Part shown: one piece after another, positions 16,814-25,435 of the stretch
Position numbering within the stretch: the first letter of the stretch is position 1
How the letters are laid out: each line of letters begins with the position of its first letter
Assembly: GCA_021774265.1 (NCBI GenBank)
Contig: JAJFJG010000151.1
Coordinates: 1-34,255, forward strand
Length of the DNA stretch: 34,255 bases
From: Nitrosomonas sp.
GTDB taxonomy: Bacteria > Pseudomonadota > Gammaproteobacteria > Burkholderiales > Nitrosomonadaceae
Direction: 5' to 3'
The notes under the pieces: model-generated
Told to the model about the DNA's origin: nothing
The model's database searches: none
Seen by the model: only the letters and a program-made list of their open reading frames with translations
Position numbers and translations under genes: made by a program

Positions 16814-17857
16814 ATGACCGCAGAGCTAATTATCAATGATCAAATTATTGAGCCTGGTTGTAGTGTAATGATCGATCTACCTTTGCCTCGGCTTTATACG
16901 CATGCGTTGATGACGATGCCTGTTCATGTTATTCGTGGGAAAAAACCAGGGCCGAAATTATTCGTCAGCGCCGCAATTCATGGCGATGAGCTTAACGGCG
17001 TCGAGATTATTCGGCGCTTATTGAAGCAACCAGCTCTAAATAAATTGCGCGGTGATCTTATTGCGATACCGATGGTGAATGTTTATGGCATCATTCATCA
17101 TTCAAGATATTTGCCTGATCGACGTGACTTGAATCGCTCTTTTCCTGGATCAAAAAAAGGTTCTCTGGCAGCAAGACTGGCCGACTTATTTATGACTGAG
17201 ATTGTGAGGAAATGTACCCATGGCATTGATTTGCATACTGGGGCGATTCATCGCAGTAATTTGCCGCAAATACGCGCTAATTTGGATGATGCCGAAACCT
17301 TATCCTTAGCCAAATCTTTTAATGTGCCGGTGTTGCTCAATTCTAATTTACGTGATGGCTCAATGCGCGAGTCCGCTGCAGGGCTAGGCATTCCTATGTT
17401 GCTGTATGAAGCGGGTGAAGCATTGTGATTTTATGAGGTCTCTATTCGTGCCGGAGTTAGTGGGATTCTTGAGGTCATGCGGTATTTAGGTATGCTGGCT
17501 ACCAGAAGATCGCGTAAACCTAATACGCCTGAACCATTCGTTGCGCGTTCCAGCCAATGGGTTAGAGCACCCAGCAGTGGTATTTTTAGAGCGGCGAAAC
17601 CTTTAGGCGGAAAAGTTAAACGCAACGACGCATTGGGCGTAATTAATGACCCAGTTTCGGTTCTAGAAGTGCCGGTTATTTCTCCCTGTAACGGTTTAAT
17701 TATCGGTCGTTCAGAATTGCCGCTGGTTCATGAAGGCGAAGCAATTTACCATATTGCACAGTTTGAAGATAATCGAGAAGTGGCTGAGCATATTGAAATG
17801 TTTCAGGGTGACATTACTCCCGAATTGGAATTTGATGGAGAAATTCCAATTGTTTAA
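16814..17857 (+). pseudogene. Succinylglutamate desuccinylase/aspartoacylase (AstE/AspA) family gene interrupted by an in-frame TGA
   Basis: The frame opening at ATG 16814 encodes a zinc-dependent deacylase with IHGDE (first zinc ligands) and IDLHTGA (third ligand). It stops after 204 residues at TGA 17426-17428. The same frame then continues without interruption to 17857 with the rest of the family, FYEVSIRAGVSGILEVMR and the beta-rich C-terminal domain. The join reads YEAGEAL-stop-FYEVSIRAG; relatives commonly carry arginine before the F, so a CGA to TGA change would explain it. An intact gene would give about 347 residues. It lies 6 bases after rimK, apparently in one operon. It could be a true nonsense mutation, a sequencing error or a read-through site. 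A short C-terminal protein from ATG 17477 is possible but unlikely to be active. Confidence 0.85.
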
Positions 17858-18022
17858 CTGTTAAAATAATTCAATAGCTTAACATCACTACAGAACTTTA
17901 ATAAAAATACAGAGATTTTATAAATTGTGCTCGAGGCACTTTCAAAAATTGCCATAGAGACAAATATCAGCGGAAAATCTGTATGGTCATTATGATGCTT
18001 ACATACTTAACTTGGGCGGACC

Positions 18023-19804
18023 ATGAGTGCTGATCAAATAACGGTGTTTCTGTTGCTGTTTTGCGTCATGGGGTTATTTGTTTGGGGACGTTGGCGGTAT
18101 GACCTGGTTGCTTTTGCAGCACTGATTGCTGCTGTTTTATTAGATCTAGTACCCGCGTCAAATGCCTTTGCAGGCTTTTCCAGTTCAGCCGTTATAACAG
18201 TAGCTGCTGTACTGATTATTAGTAAAGGTCTTAGTGCGTCCGGCGCCATTGACCGTATCACTCATATTGTCGTTCCACAAGTTAAGAGTTTGGCACTGCA
18301 AATTTCAAGCCTATCTGGCTTTGCAGCTGCATTGTCTGCGATTATGAACAATGTGGGAGCATTGGCGTTGTTGATGCCTGCAACCATTGAAGCGGCCAAG
18401 AAAGTAGGGCGCTCGCCTTCGCTATTGTTAATGCCTTTATCATTTGGCTCTATTCTTGGGGGAATGATAACGCTGATTGGTACGCCGCCCAATATCATCA
18501 TCGCCAGTTATCGTGAACAGGCACTGGGTACGCCTTATCAAATGTTTGATTTCGCGCCGGTTGGATTGGTGGTTGCGGCCACAGGTGTGCTGTTTCTGGC
18601 CCTAATTGGTTGGAAACTGATTCCAAAAGAACGCCAGACAGCATCGCCAATTGATGAATTGCTCGAAATCGATGCTTATGTAGCAGAAGTGGCAGTGCCT
18701 AAGACATCAGCCGTAATTGGGAAAAATATTATTGAGCTTGAAGATATCGCGGATAAATGTGAGTTGCGTATAGCTGGTCTGATCCGTCACAATCAGCGTA
18801 TTTTAGAGCCCGCGCGACACACACTGATCGAAGCAAAAGATATTTTGATTCTGAAAGCAGGCCCCAAAGAGTTGGATAAGTTCGTTGAAAAATTGGGGCT
18901 CATGATTAAAGGTGGCACTGAAAAATCTCGAGCATTATTCAGTTCAGATGATGTATTGTTGATCGAAACGGTTGTCTCTTCTGACAGTCGCCTGATTGGG
19001 CGTGTCATCGGTGATTTGCGATTAAAATCCCGTTATGGGCTTAATCTTTTGGGTCTATCACGCCAAGGCAAGACTATTCGTACTCGATTGCACAAAATTG
19101 TTTTCCGCTCAGGTGATGTGTTGCTTTTGCAAGCTGATGAAGATGCTGTTTCTACCAATCTACCACTCCTTGGATTGTTGCCACTAGCCGGACGCGGTCT
19201 GCAGATGGGGAAACGGGGGCATGCTTGGCTGGCAGTAGGATTCATGGCAAGCGCTGTGGTGCTGGCTGCTGTTGGTGTCATGAGTTTGACAATATCTTTG
19301 GCCCTAGCGGCACTGCTTATGGTGTTGTCGGGTATTGTGCCCCTAAGAGATCTGTATGAATCAATTGATTGGCCGGTGATTGTATTGGTCGGTGCGATGA
19401 TTCCAGTTGGCGGTGCATTAGAAACCACAGGCGCAACTGTTCTGATTGCAGATAGCATTTTGCAACTGGCCGATGGCTGGTCACCCGTCGTGGTACTTGC
19501 AGCTTTGCTAATTGTTACCATGACATTGTCAGACGTCATGAACAATACCGCGACAGCTGTCGTCATGGCACCTGTTAGCATCAGTATGTCTACGCAACTG
19601 GGGGTCAATCCTGATCCTTTCCTGATGGCGGTTGCCGTCGGCGCAAGCTGCGCTTTTCTCACCCCGATAGGGCACAAGAACAATGCACTAATTATGGGGC
19701 CTGGCGGCTATGCCTTTGGTGACTATTGGCGCATGGGTTTGCCACTTGAAGTGATCGTTGTACTGGTTGCGGTTCCGATGATTCTTATCGTTTGGCCGTT
19801 GTAA
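18023..19804 (+). CDS. SLC13/DASS-type anion permease with two RCK_C domains
   Basis: This 593-residue inner-membrane transporter has an N-terminal membrane half (about 1-200), two cytosolic RCK_C/TrkA-C domains (about 217-289 and 311-385) and a C-terminal membrane half (about 400-593). The two half-transporters carry matching signatures: NNVGALALLMP with GTPPNI in the first, NNTATAVVMAP with TPIGHKNNALI in the second. Relatives transport sulfate, dicarboxylates or other anions with sodium; the substrate cannot be read from sequence. The RCK_C insertion suggests allosteric control by a small ligand. It is 165 bases from the broken AstE-like gene and probably has its own promoter. Confidence 0.9.
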   Translation: MSADQITVFLLLFCVMGLFVWGRWRYDLVAFAALIAAVLLDLVPASNAFAGFSSSAVITVAAVLIISKGLSASGAIDRITHIVVPQVKSLALQISSLSGFAAALSAIMNNVGALALLMPATIEAAKKVGRSPSLLLMPLSFGSILGGMITLIGTPPNIIIASYREQALGTPYQMFDFAPVGLVVAATGVLFLALIGWKLIPKERQTASPIDELLEIDAYVAEVAVPKTSAVIGKNIIELEDIADKCELRIAGLIRHNQRILEPARHTLIEAKDILILKAGPKELDKFVEKLGLMIKGGTEKSRALFSSDDVLLIETVVSSDSRLIGRVIGDLRLKSRYGLNLLGLSRQGKTIRTRLHKIVFRSGDVLLLQADEDAVSTNLPLLGLLPLAGRGLQMGKRGHAWLAVGFMASAVVLAAVGVMSLTISLALAALLMVLSGIVPLRDLYESIDWPVIVLVGAMIPVGGALETTGATVLIADSILQLADGWSPVVVLAALLIVTMTLSDVMNNTATAVVMAPVSISMSTQLGVNPDPFLMAVAVGASCAFLTPIGHKNNALIMGPGGYAFGDYWRMGLPLEVIVVLVAVPMILIVWPL

Positions 19805-19869
19805 GTGAACATGCCTTAATATGCGCTCAACTTCCTACTAGTACAGAACACGCTTGAGATTAAAAAACC

Positions 19870-19885
19870 GCTACCTGTAGCTTTT
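19870..19885 (+). terminator. Small hairpin with T-run after the permease gene
   Basis: GCTAC-CT-GTAGC (19870-19881) is followed by TTTT (19882-19885) and preceded by an A-rich run, which allows a bidirectional signal. With a realistic loop only four base pairs remain, so termination would be weak. It lies 65 bases after the permease stop and before mgtE. Confidence 0.3.
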
Positions 19886-19963
19886 AACCAATTCATCATG
19901 CTTCGAAGATAAAGTAATCTGATGTGTGTATGCATTTAATCAATTAGCAGGAATACAGAAAAA

Positions 19964-21328
19964 ATGACTGAACCGAAAAGCATACCTAATGAAACGTTAA
20001 AACTTTCGTTGGATCAGGTTTTTAGCCTTTTAGAACAACGTAGTTATGAGCAGTTACAGCTTTTGTTTAGTCAAGCGCATCCGGGGCAGTTGGCAGATAT
20101 TCTGGAGGCTATGCCACCCAAGGAACGTAAACAGATATGGGATCTGATGCCGGAATTACAGGAGGCTGAGACACTAACGCTCCTGAATGATGAAGTTCGT
20201 AACAGCCTGATCGTTGAGATGCAAACTGAAGATCTGGTTGCTGCTGTCGAGCAGATGGATTCCAATGACTTGGCGGATATGATTGAGGAGTTACCCGAGC
20301 ATGTCAGGCAATCCATTGAAGAAAACTTGTCTGCTGAAATTCGAGAACATCTTGAAACTAATCTATCTTTTGAAGAAGGCACTGCCGGTCGTTTGATGAG
20401 CCAGGACGTCATTACTGTTAGAAACGATGTGACACTTGCAGTGGTGTTGCGTTATTTACAATTACATGAAGACTTGCCAGAATATACCGAAGGTTTGATG
20501 GTCATTGATCGAGATGGCTTTTATCAAGGTAAGTTGTTGTTAAACAAGGTTTTAACTCATGATGAGGATACGCTAGTTAAAGATGTCATGAATATCCAGC
20601 ATGAACCCATTTTGGCAACCACTAGCGAACATGAAATCGCTCATTTCTTTGAACAATATCATTTTGTCTCCGCGCCTGTGGTTGATGAGAACAATCGTTT
20701 ACTGGGGCGGATAACAATGGACGATGTTATTTTTATACTACGTGCCGAATCGGATCGTGCGCTGATGGGCAGGGACGGTTTGGATGAAGAAGTAGATTTA
20801 TTTGCGCCTGTTATTAGCAGTACAAAACGTCGCACCGTGTGGCTGGCCATTAACTTGGCCACGGCTTTTTTGGCGGCCTGGGTCATCGGTATTTATGCCG
20901 ATACATTGGATAAAATTGTTGCCCTGGCTGTGCTTATGCCGGTTGTTGCTAGTATGGGAGGGATTGCCGGTAGCCAAACATTGACACTAACGATAAGAGG
21001 GTTGGCTCTAGCTCAAATTACCACAGGCAATAGTGTCTGGTTAGCACGTAAAGAAATTCTGATTGGCATCCTAAATGGTTTACTGTGGGCAGTAGTGGTG
21101 GCATTTATTGCCTGGTTGTGGTTCCAGGACACCGGTATCAGCCTAGTTATTGCCGCCGCCATTTTTATTAACCTGATTGCAGCGGCGGCGTCTGGTGTCG
21201 TTATTCCACTGATTTTACAGCGCCTAAACATAGACCCGGCATTATCTGGTGCAGTTGTCTTGACAACCGTTACTGATGTAATTGGGTTTATGAGTTTTCT
21301 GGGCCTGGCTACATATTTTTTATTATGA
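19964..21328 (+). CDS. mgtE: MgtE magnesium channel
   Basis: This 454-residue protein has the full MgtE architecture. A cytosolic superhelical N domain (about 10-135) contains the repeated motifs LADILEAMPPKER and LADMIEELPEHVR. A tandem CBS pair (about 140-265) follows, then five membrane helices (about 290-454) with the pore segment around PVVASMGGIAGSQTLTLTIRG. MgtE is a gated Mg2+ channel closed by Mg2+ binding to the N and CBS domains. The size matches well-studied homologs (about 450). The 159-base upstream gap holds no recognisable Mg2+ riboswitch. The gene is convergent with glsA, 46 bases apart. Confidence 0.96.
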   Translation: MTEPKSIPNETLKLSLDQVFSLLEQRSYEQLQLLFSQAHPGQLADILEAMPPKERKQIWDLMPELQEAETLTLLNDEVRNSLIVEMQTEDLVAAVEQMDSNDLADMIEELPEHVRQSIEENLSAEIREHLETNLSFEEGTAGRLMSQDVITVRNDVTLAVVLRYLQLHEDLPEYTEGLMVIDRDGFYQGKLLLNKVLTHDEDTLVKDVMNIQHEPILATTSEHEIAHFFEQYHFVSAPVVDENNRLLGRITMDDVIFILRAESDRALMGRDGLDEEVDLFAPVISSTKRRTVWLAINLATAFLAAWVIGIYADTLDKIVALAVLMPVVASMGGIAGSQTLTLTIRGLALAQITTGNSVWLARKEILIGILNGLLWAVVVAFIAWLWFQDTGISLVIAAAIFINLIAAAASGVVIPLILQRLNIDPALSGAVVLTTVTDVIGFMSFLGLATYFLL

Positions 21329-21374
21329 ACGTGAGTATAAGCACACGCAATTTAAAACAGTTAGGAGATTTTGA

Positions 21375-22307
21375 CTAAAATATGGATGATCTGGTTTTGG
21401 TTGTAAAAGATTCAAGAACTTTCATTCCTTTATAAGAGTTTCCTTTTTTATTTAATTTTGGACTCCAAACCGCTATACTGTAATTCCCAGGATAAATGGC
21501 TATAATGCCACCGCCGACTCCGCTTTTTCCAGGCAGCCCAACTTTGAAGGAAAACTCGCCTGCTTCATCGTAAAAGCCACACATTAGCATTATTGCATTG
21601 ATACGCTTTGATCTGCGTGAACTAACAATTCGTTGATTAGTGACTGGATTGATGCCATCTGAGGCAAGAAACAAAAATTCATGAGCCAACTCTTGACAAG
21701 ACATTTCAATCGAACAAAGATTAAAATAAAAATCTAGAACTATATTAATGTCATTGTTTATATTTCCGTACGATCTCATTAGATTAATAAGGGAGGCATT
21801 TCTAAAGCCGGCCAATTTTTCTGATTCAGCAATCTTGGAATTATAATTAAGGTTTGGGTTTTCTGAAATGTTTCTGGTGAATTCCAGAAAATCGTATTTT
21901 GGTTTTTTCAGATGGCTAATTAAAATGTCGCAAATGACTAGAGCACCTGCGTTTATGAGAGGGTTACGAGGAATACCATTTTCATATTCTAATTGAACTA
22001 ATGAGTTAAAAGCTGTTCCCGAGGGCTCTACGCCAACTCTATTCCATAAATTGTCGCCCTCTAGCTCAATGGCTAGCGCCAGCGCTAAAACTTTTGAGAT
22101 GCTTTGAATAGAAAATTTCTCGGTGGAGTCGCCGAAGCTAAAATTCTGATTATCAATAGTCGTCAGATGAACACCTAACTTGTTAGGGTCGATATGATGT
22201 AACTCAGGTATGTAAGAAGCAACATTGCCGATATCATCAATCTTCTGACATTCAACAGTTATGCTGGAAAGTAGTTTTTGATAACCTATAAATTTTTCTG
22301 CCTTCAT
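21375..22307 (-). CDS. glsA: Glutaminase
   Basis: This 310-residue cytosolic serine-dependent beta-lactamase-fold enzyme hydrolyses glutamine to glutamate and ammonia. The Ser-x-x-Lys motif appears in FSIQSISKVLAL (S69, K72), followed by NPLINAGAL, a VSSRRSKRINA segment and the C-terminal LPGKSGVGGGI, all typical of GlsA/GLS. Length matches E. coli GlsA (about 310). It is divergent from the zinc-peptidase gene across a 314-base gap and convergent with mgtE. In this neighbourhood it stands opposite a glutamine synthetase 4 kb away, so both directions of the glutamine cycle are present. Confidence 0.95.
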   Translation of the reverse strand: MKAEKFIGYQKLLSSITVECQKIDDIGNVASYIPELHHIDPNKLGVHLTTIDNQNFSFGDSTEKFSIQSISKVLALALAIELEGDNLWNRVGVEPSGTAFNSLVQLEYENGIPRNPLINAGALVICDILISHLKKPKYDFLEFTRNISENPNLNYNSKIAESEKLAGFRNASLINLMRSYGNINNDINIVLDFYFNLCSIEMSCQELAHEFLFLASDGINPVTNQRIVSSRRSKRINAIMLMCGFYDEAGEFSFKVGLPGKSGVGGGIIAIYPGNYSIAVWSPKLNKKGNSYKGMKVLESFTTKTRSSIF

Positions 22308-22621
22308 TTTGGCGTGCGTATCATGCGTTCTTTATTTTTGTGTATGCCTTGCATAGGTGTGGGCGATTGATGTGAAAGTCCTCTGTAGCAAGATTGTTAT
22401 CCATAATGGTTTCTATCGTCATTAGATGTTAACTACAAGATAATGGCAAGCGATATCCTCGCCAAGCCTAAGTATATGTGTTTGTAATGAATATATTATA
22501 TTTGTGGCTTATAAGGTTTATAGCCATATTTTAATTATTTTTTTTGAAAAGTGTAAAGAAAAAACCTAATTGCTGAGTATATACTGCATCTAATTGTATC
22601 GATCAATCAAAGGATAATGTA
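22308..22621. other. Divergent intergenic region with two hairpins and a T-run
   Basis: No protein gene is visible. The promoters of glsA (leftward) and the zinc peptidase (rightward) should lie here. A stem GCGA-TATCC-TCGC, extended by GGC/GCC after an internal loop, lies at about 22444-22467. A stronger hairpin is at 22505-22526 with an AT-rich T-run at 22538-22545. See the separate ncRNA candidate. Confidence 0.45.
22440..22545 (+). ncRNA. Possible small RNA or leader ending in a terminator-like hairpin
   Basis: The second hairpin pairs TGGCT-ATAA with TTAT-AGCCA (one bulged T, loop GGT; 22505-22526). It is followed 11 bases later by eight consecutive Ts. The first hairpin lies some 40 bases upstream. 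The order resembles a short transcript ending in an intrinsic terminator just upstream of the zinc-peptidase gene, but the gap between stem and T-run is long and no promoter is evident. This is a weak candidate. Confidence 0.25.
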
Positions 22622-23767
22622 TTGAAAACCTTTCAGTGTCATTGTGGAAATAGCTTGCATTTTGAGAATAGTCAATGTTTTTCGTGTGATCGGATGGTTG
22701 CTTATTTACCTGATGAAAAACAGTTAAGTGCACTAGAGCCAATTGTGAGTGGCAACTGGACGGCTTTATTAAATAATCAGCAATATCGTCAATGTAAAAA
22801 TTTTTCTGATTTTAATGTTTGTAATTGGATGTTGGCTGCGAGTGATGATGAAGTGCTGTGTGTTTCTTGCAGCTTGAACCAAACTATTCCGAATCTTGAT
22901 GAAGCGAAGAATCTTACATTATGGTATCGCATCGAGTCAGCTAAACGTCGATTGCTGTATACGTTGTATAGTTTGAGTTTACCGGTAGTCGGTCGGCAAC
23001 AGGATTCTTGTCGTGGGATGGGTTTTGCGTTTCTACAAGACGAAGTAACGCAGGATGAGTTTAATAATGAGTTATATATTAAGCAAAGCGTAGCAACCGG
23101 GCATAATTCAGGCATGATTACTATTAACCTGCTTGAAGCCGAGCACGCGTCACGGCTGGAAATGCGGGATAAAATGAATGAACGCTACCGTACATTATTG
23201 GGTCACTTTAGGCATGAATCAGGACACTATTATTGGGATTGCCTGATTAATGATACAGACAGAATCACAGGTTTCCGAGAGCTATTTGGCGATGAGCGGC
23301 TAGACTACCAGCAATCATTAAAAACCTACTACGATCAAGGGCCGCCAAAACGCTGGCAAGACACATGGATTAGCGCCTATGCCAGCATGCATGCTTGGGA
23401 AGACTGGGCGGAAACTTGGGCACATTACTTACATATGGTTGATACTGTCGAAACAGCGCATGATTTTAGTTTTAGGATTCATGGTCATATTGTTTCAGAG
23501 CCCGCGCTTGAGCCTGACCCGACAAACATGCCGTTGACAAGTGGTTATGTAACGCCGATTTTATTTGAAGAGTTATTCGATGATTGGTGTCGATTGTCTG
23601 TTGCATTAAACTCGCTTAATCGTAGCATGGGTATGGACGATGCTTACCCATTTGTGATTTCCGATGTCGCATTAAAAAAACTCCGATATATACACAATAT
23701 TATTTCTGAAGTTAGTGTTCAATCACAGGTTACTTGTTTTCCCATTCAAAACGTGGCAAGCGACTAA
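22622..23767 (+). CDS. Zinc-ribbon plus putative zinc-binding metallopeptidase (DUF2248/Peptidase_Mx-like)
   Basis: This 381-residue protein has an N-terminal zinc ribbon (CHC near residue 6 and CFSC near 20, with further cysteines at C67 and C80-x-x-C83) followed by a predicted gluzincin-like domain. The HExxH motif is RHESGH with H198, E199 and H202, and the downstream helix AWEDWAETWAHYLH offers a third acidic ligand. It starts at TTG 22622, with AAAGGA eight bases before. Members of this family are often found beside Anbu, transglutaminase-like and ATP-grasp/alpha-E genes; that is the case here. Its last 38 bases overlap the convergent Anbu gene. Substrate unknown; a role in trimming the peptide product of the neighbouring ligases is inferred. 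Confidence 0.85.
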   Translation: MKTFQCHCGNSLHFENSQCFSCDRMVAYLPDEKQLSALEPIVSGNWTALLNNQQYRQCKNFSDFNVCNWMLAASDDEVLCVSCSLNQTIPNLDEAKNLTLWYRIESAKRRLLYTLYSLSLPVVGRQQDSCRGMGFAFLQDEVTQDEFNNELYIKQSVATGHNSGMITINLLEAEHASRLEMRDKMNERYRTLLGHFRHESGHYYWDCLINDTDRITGFRELFGDERLDYQQSLKTYYDQGPPKRWQDTWISAYASMHAWEDWAETWAHYLHMVDTVETAHDFSFRIHGHIVSEPALEPDPTNMPLTSGYVTPILFEELFDDWCRLSVALNSLNRSMGMDDAYPFVISDVALKKLRYIHNIISEVSVQSQVTCFPIQNVASD

Positions 23768-24470
23768 AAGCGCGACTCAGGCCCTCATTCCATTGTTTTT
23801 GCATCGATTTGTACATCGGTGAATTGAGCGACAGCGTTAGATGATAAGGTTCTCTAATAGCATCGTTGGTGTGCATCGCCAGTTCTACTGGTGGACCTAC
23901 AGAGATATTGCTGCGAATGGTTGACTCCAGGGATACCAGCGCACAACGTGCGGCATCTTCAAGCGAAGTAGTTGGCGTAATGATTCGATCCAAAATAGGC
24001 TTGCCATATTTATTTTCACCAATCTGCAAAAAAGGTGTTTCAGGAGAAGCGCTGATATAATTTCCTTGCGGATAGATTAAATAGATTTCTGGTTGTTGTC
24101 CTGCAATTTGTCCACCTAGAATGAAACTCGCTGTGGCACCGCCACTATCGCTTTTTTCCAAAGCATCAGCATGTTGACGTTGTTCCTTTTGGCTGAGTTG
24201 GCCTATGTAATGTGCCACTTCATGTAGATATTTTCCTTTACGCAGACTCATTTTAGCTATTGATTCTGCAAGGTCGCTCCTGATGTTATTCACCACGGCT
24301 TGCGATGTTGCAAGATTACCGGCTGTTAATAAAACACAAATACGTTCATCAGGCCAGACAAAGGTGCTCATTTTGCTATAAGTTGTTACATAATCAACAC
24401 CTGCGTTAGTCCTCGAGTCAGAGGCGAAGACGATACCTTTATTAACGCTGATAGCGACGCAATAAGTCAT
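23730..24470 (-). CDS. Anbu proteasome-like peptidase
   Basis: This 246-residue protein belongs to the Anbu family of bacterial proteasome beta-subunit relatives. After removal of the initiator Met, Thr1 becomes the nucleophile (TYCVAI). Asp17 falls in FASDSRTNAGVD exactly where proteasome subunits have it, and a lysine at about 32-33 (SKM) follows. Anbu assembles into an open helical ring and its substrate is unknown. It almost always travels with a transglutaminase-like gene and the ATP-grasp/alpha-E pair, all present here. The gene is 134 bases downstream of the transglutaminase-like gene on the same strand and overlaps the convergent zinc-peptidase gene by 38 bases. Confidence 0.95.
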   Translation of the reverse strand: MTYCVAISVNKGIVFASDSRTNAGVDYVTTYSKMSTFVWPDERICVLLTAGNLATSQAVVNNIRSDLAESIAKMSLRKGKYLHEVAHYIGQLSQKEQRQHADALEKSDSGGATASFILGGQIAGQQPEIYLIYPQGNYISASPETPFLQIGENKYGKPILDRIITPTTSLEDAARCALVSLESTIRSNISVGPPVELAMHTNDAIREPYHLTLSLNSPMYKSMQKQWNEGLSRAFSRLPRFEWENK

Positions 24471-24604
24471 TTTTTATATATAAATAAGTTGCTGTTAAAA
24501 GAAAATATTAAAAGTATTTCACGATCAAATTTTACTCTGTTTCATGTTAAATATTTAGAATTATTTAGTACCAAAAGAAAAATTAAACTAGATGTTATTC
24601 CTTA

Positions 24605-25435
24605 TTATCGATCTTTTTGTTCGATTATTTTTACTTCTGTTTCTAATCTTGAACCAACGTTGCCTCGGTAGGAGCCATAGACAGGTAAAGTCTTCTTAGG
24701 GTCTTTGCTTGCGGAAACGGGTATATAGGCTTCATTGGTAAAAATTCCGGCACTTGGGTCTACACCAATCCATCCAGCTCCCGGCGCCATAAACTCAACC
24801 CAAGCATGTAGTTCATGACCCTCTCCCAATTCCGGATTAAAGGCGTATCCACTGACAAAACGTGCGGGTATTCCAAGGTACCTAAGCATGATAATCATCA
24901 TCCATGACAAGTCTCGACACGAGCCACTTTTTCTTTTAAAACAGTCGGAAGGCTCATGTATGTTTTCAGCATATCTGACGGTATGATCCCAATGTTTGTT
25001 GACCAATTGAAGAATTTCATTGACTGGTGTTAACAATTCGTTAGCAGGTAGGGATGTATAGGGCTGTAACATTGCTTGCATTTCTGTAGAAATCTCTTGA
25101 TGAATAGTCAAGTAACCAAAGTGTTCTTGGCTATTCATTTCCAGTACATCCATGTCTATGAAAAAACCAAAGGGGTTAAATTCAGTAGAATGTACTTTAA
25201 TGGTTGCATTAATTTCGAGGCGCTTTACTGTTTTGTCGAACCAGCATTGGTATTGTAATGAATTTTCAATATTCAGTAAGGGAAATAATCCGTTTGGTGC
25301 AGGATCTACCTTGATATCGAAAGTTTCAACTTGCAAGTATGAACGCTGTTGAGGGTGAAAATTAAGGTAGTGGGGCTCAAGAAAAACGAAATCGTCATAG
25401 AGGTATCGCGTTATGTGGTGTATTTGCAATCTCAT
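24605..25435 (-). CDS. Transglutaminase-like cysteine protease (Anbu-associated)
   Basis: This 276-residue protein has a beta-rich N-terminal domain (about 1-90, starting MRLQIHHITRY, the bacterial transglutaminase N-region) and a papain-like core. The catalytic triad is visible: C173 in SGSCRDLS, H210 in ELHAWVEF, D226 in GVDPSAG. No signal peptide, so probably cytosolic. Such COG1305 proteins may hydrolyse or form amide bonds at glutamine/glutamate side chains. It is the first gene of the leftward pair with Anbu and is divergent from the glutamine synthetase gene, 672 bases away. It probably acts on the same peptide substrate as the ATP-grasp/alpha-E proteins. Confidence 0.9.
   Translation of the reverse strand: MRLQIHHITRYLYDDFVFLEPHYLNFHPQQRSYLQVETFDIKVDPAPNGLFPLLNIENSLQYQCWFDKTVKRLEINATIKVHSTEFNPFGFFIDMDVLEMNSQEHFGYLTIHQEISTEMQAMLQPYTSLPANELLTPVNEILQLVNKHWDHTVRYAENIHEPSDCFKRKSGSCRDLSWMMIIMLRYLGIPARFVSGYAFNPELGEGHELHAWVEFMAPGAGWIGVDPSAGIFTNEAYIPVSASKDPKKTLPVYGSYRGNVGSRLETEVKIIEQKDR

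Noticed and set aside
17426-17428. TGA as a selenocysteine codon in the AstE-like gene
   Set aside because: The position corresponds to Arg in relatives, not to a catalytic Cys, and I saw no convincing bacterial SECIS hairpin immediately downstream.
19033-19683. A 216-codon frame antisense to the permease gene
   Set aside because: It is a shadow of a well-supported coding region, with Thr/Ala/Pro-rich low-quality composition and no homology that I recognise.
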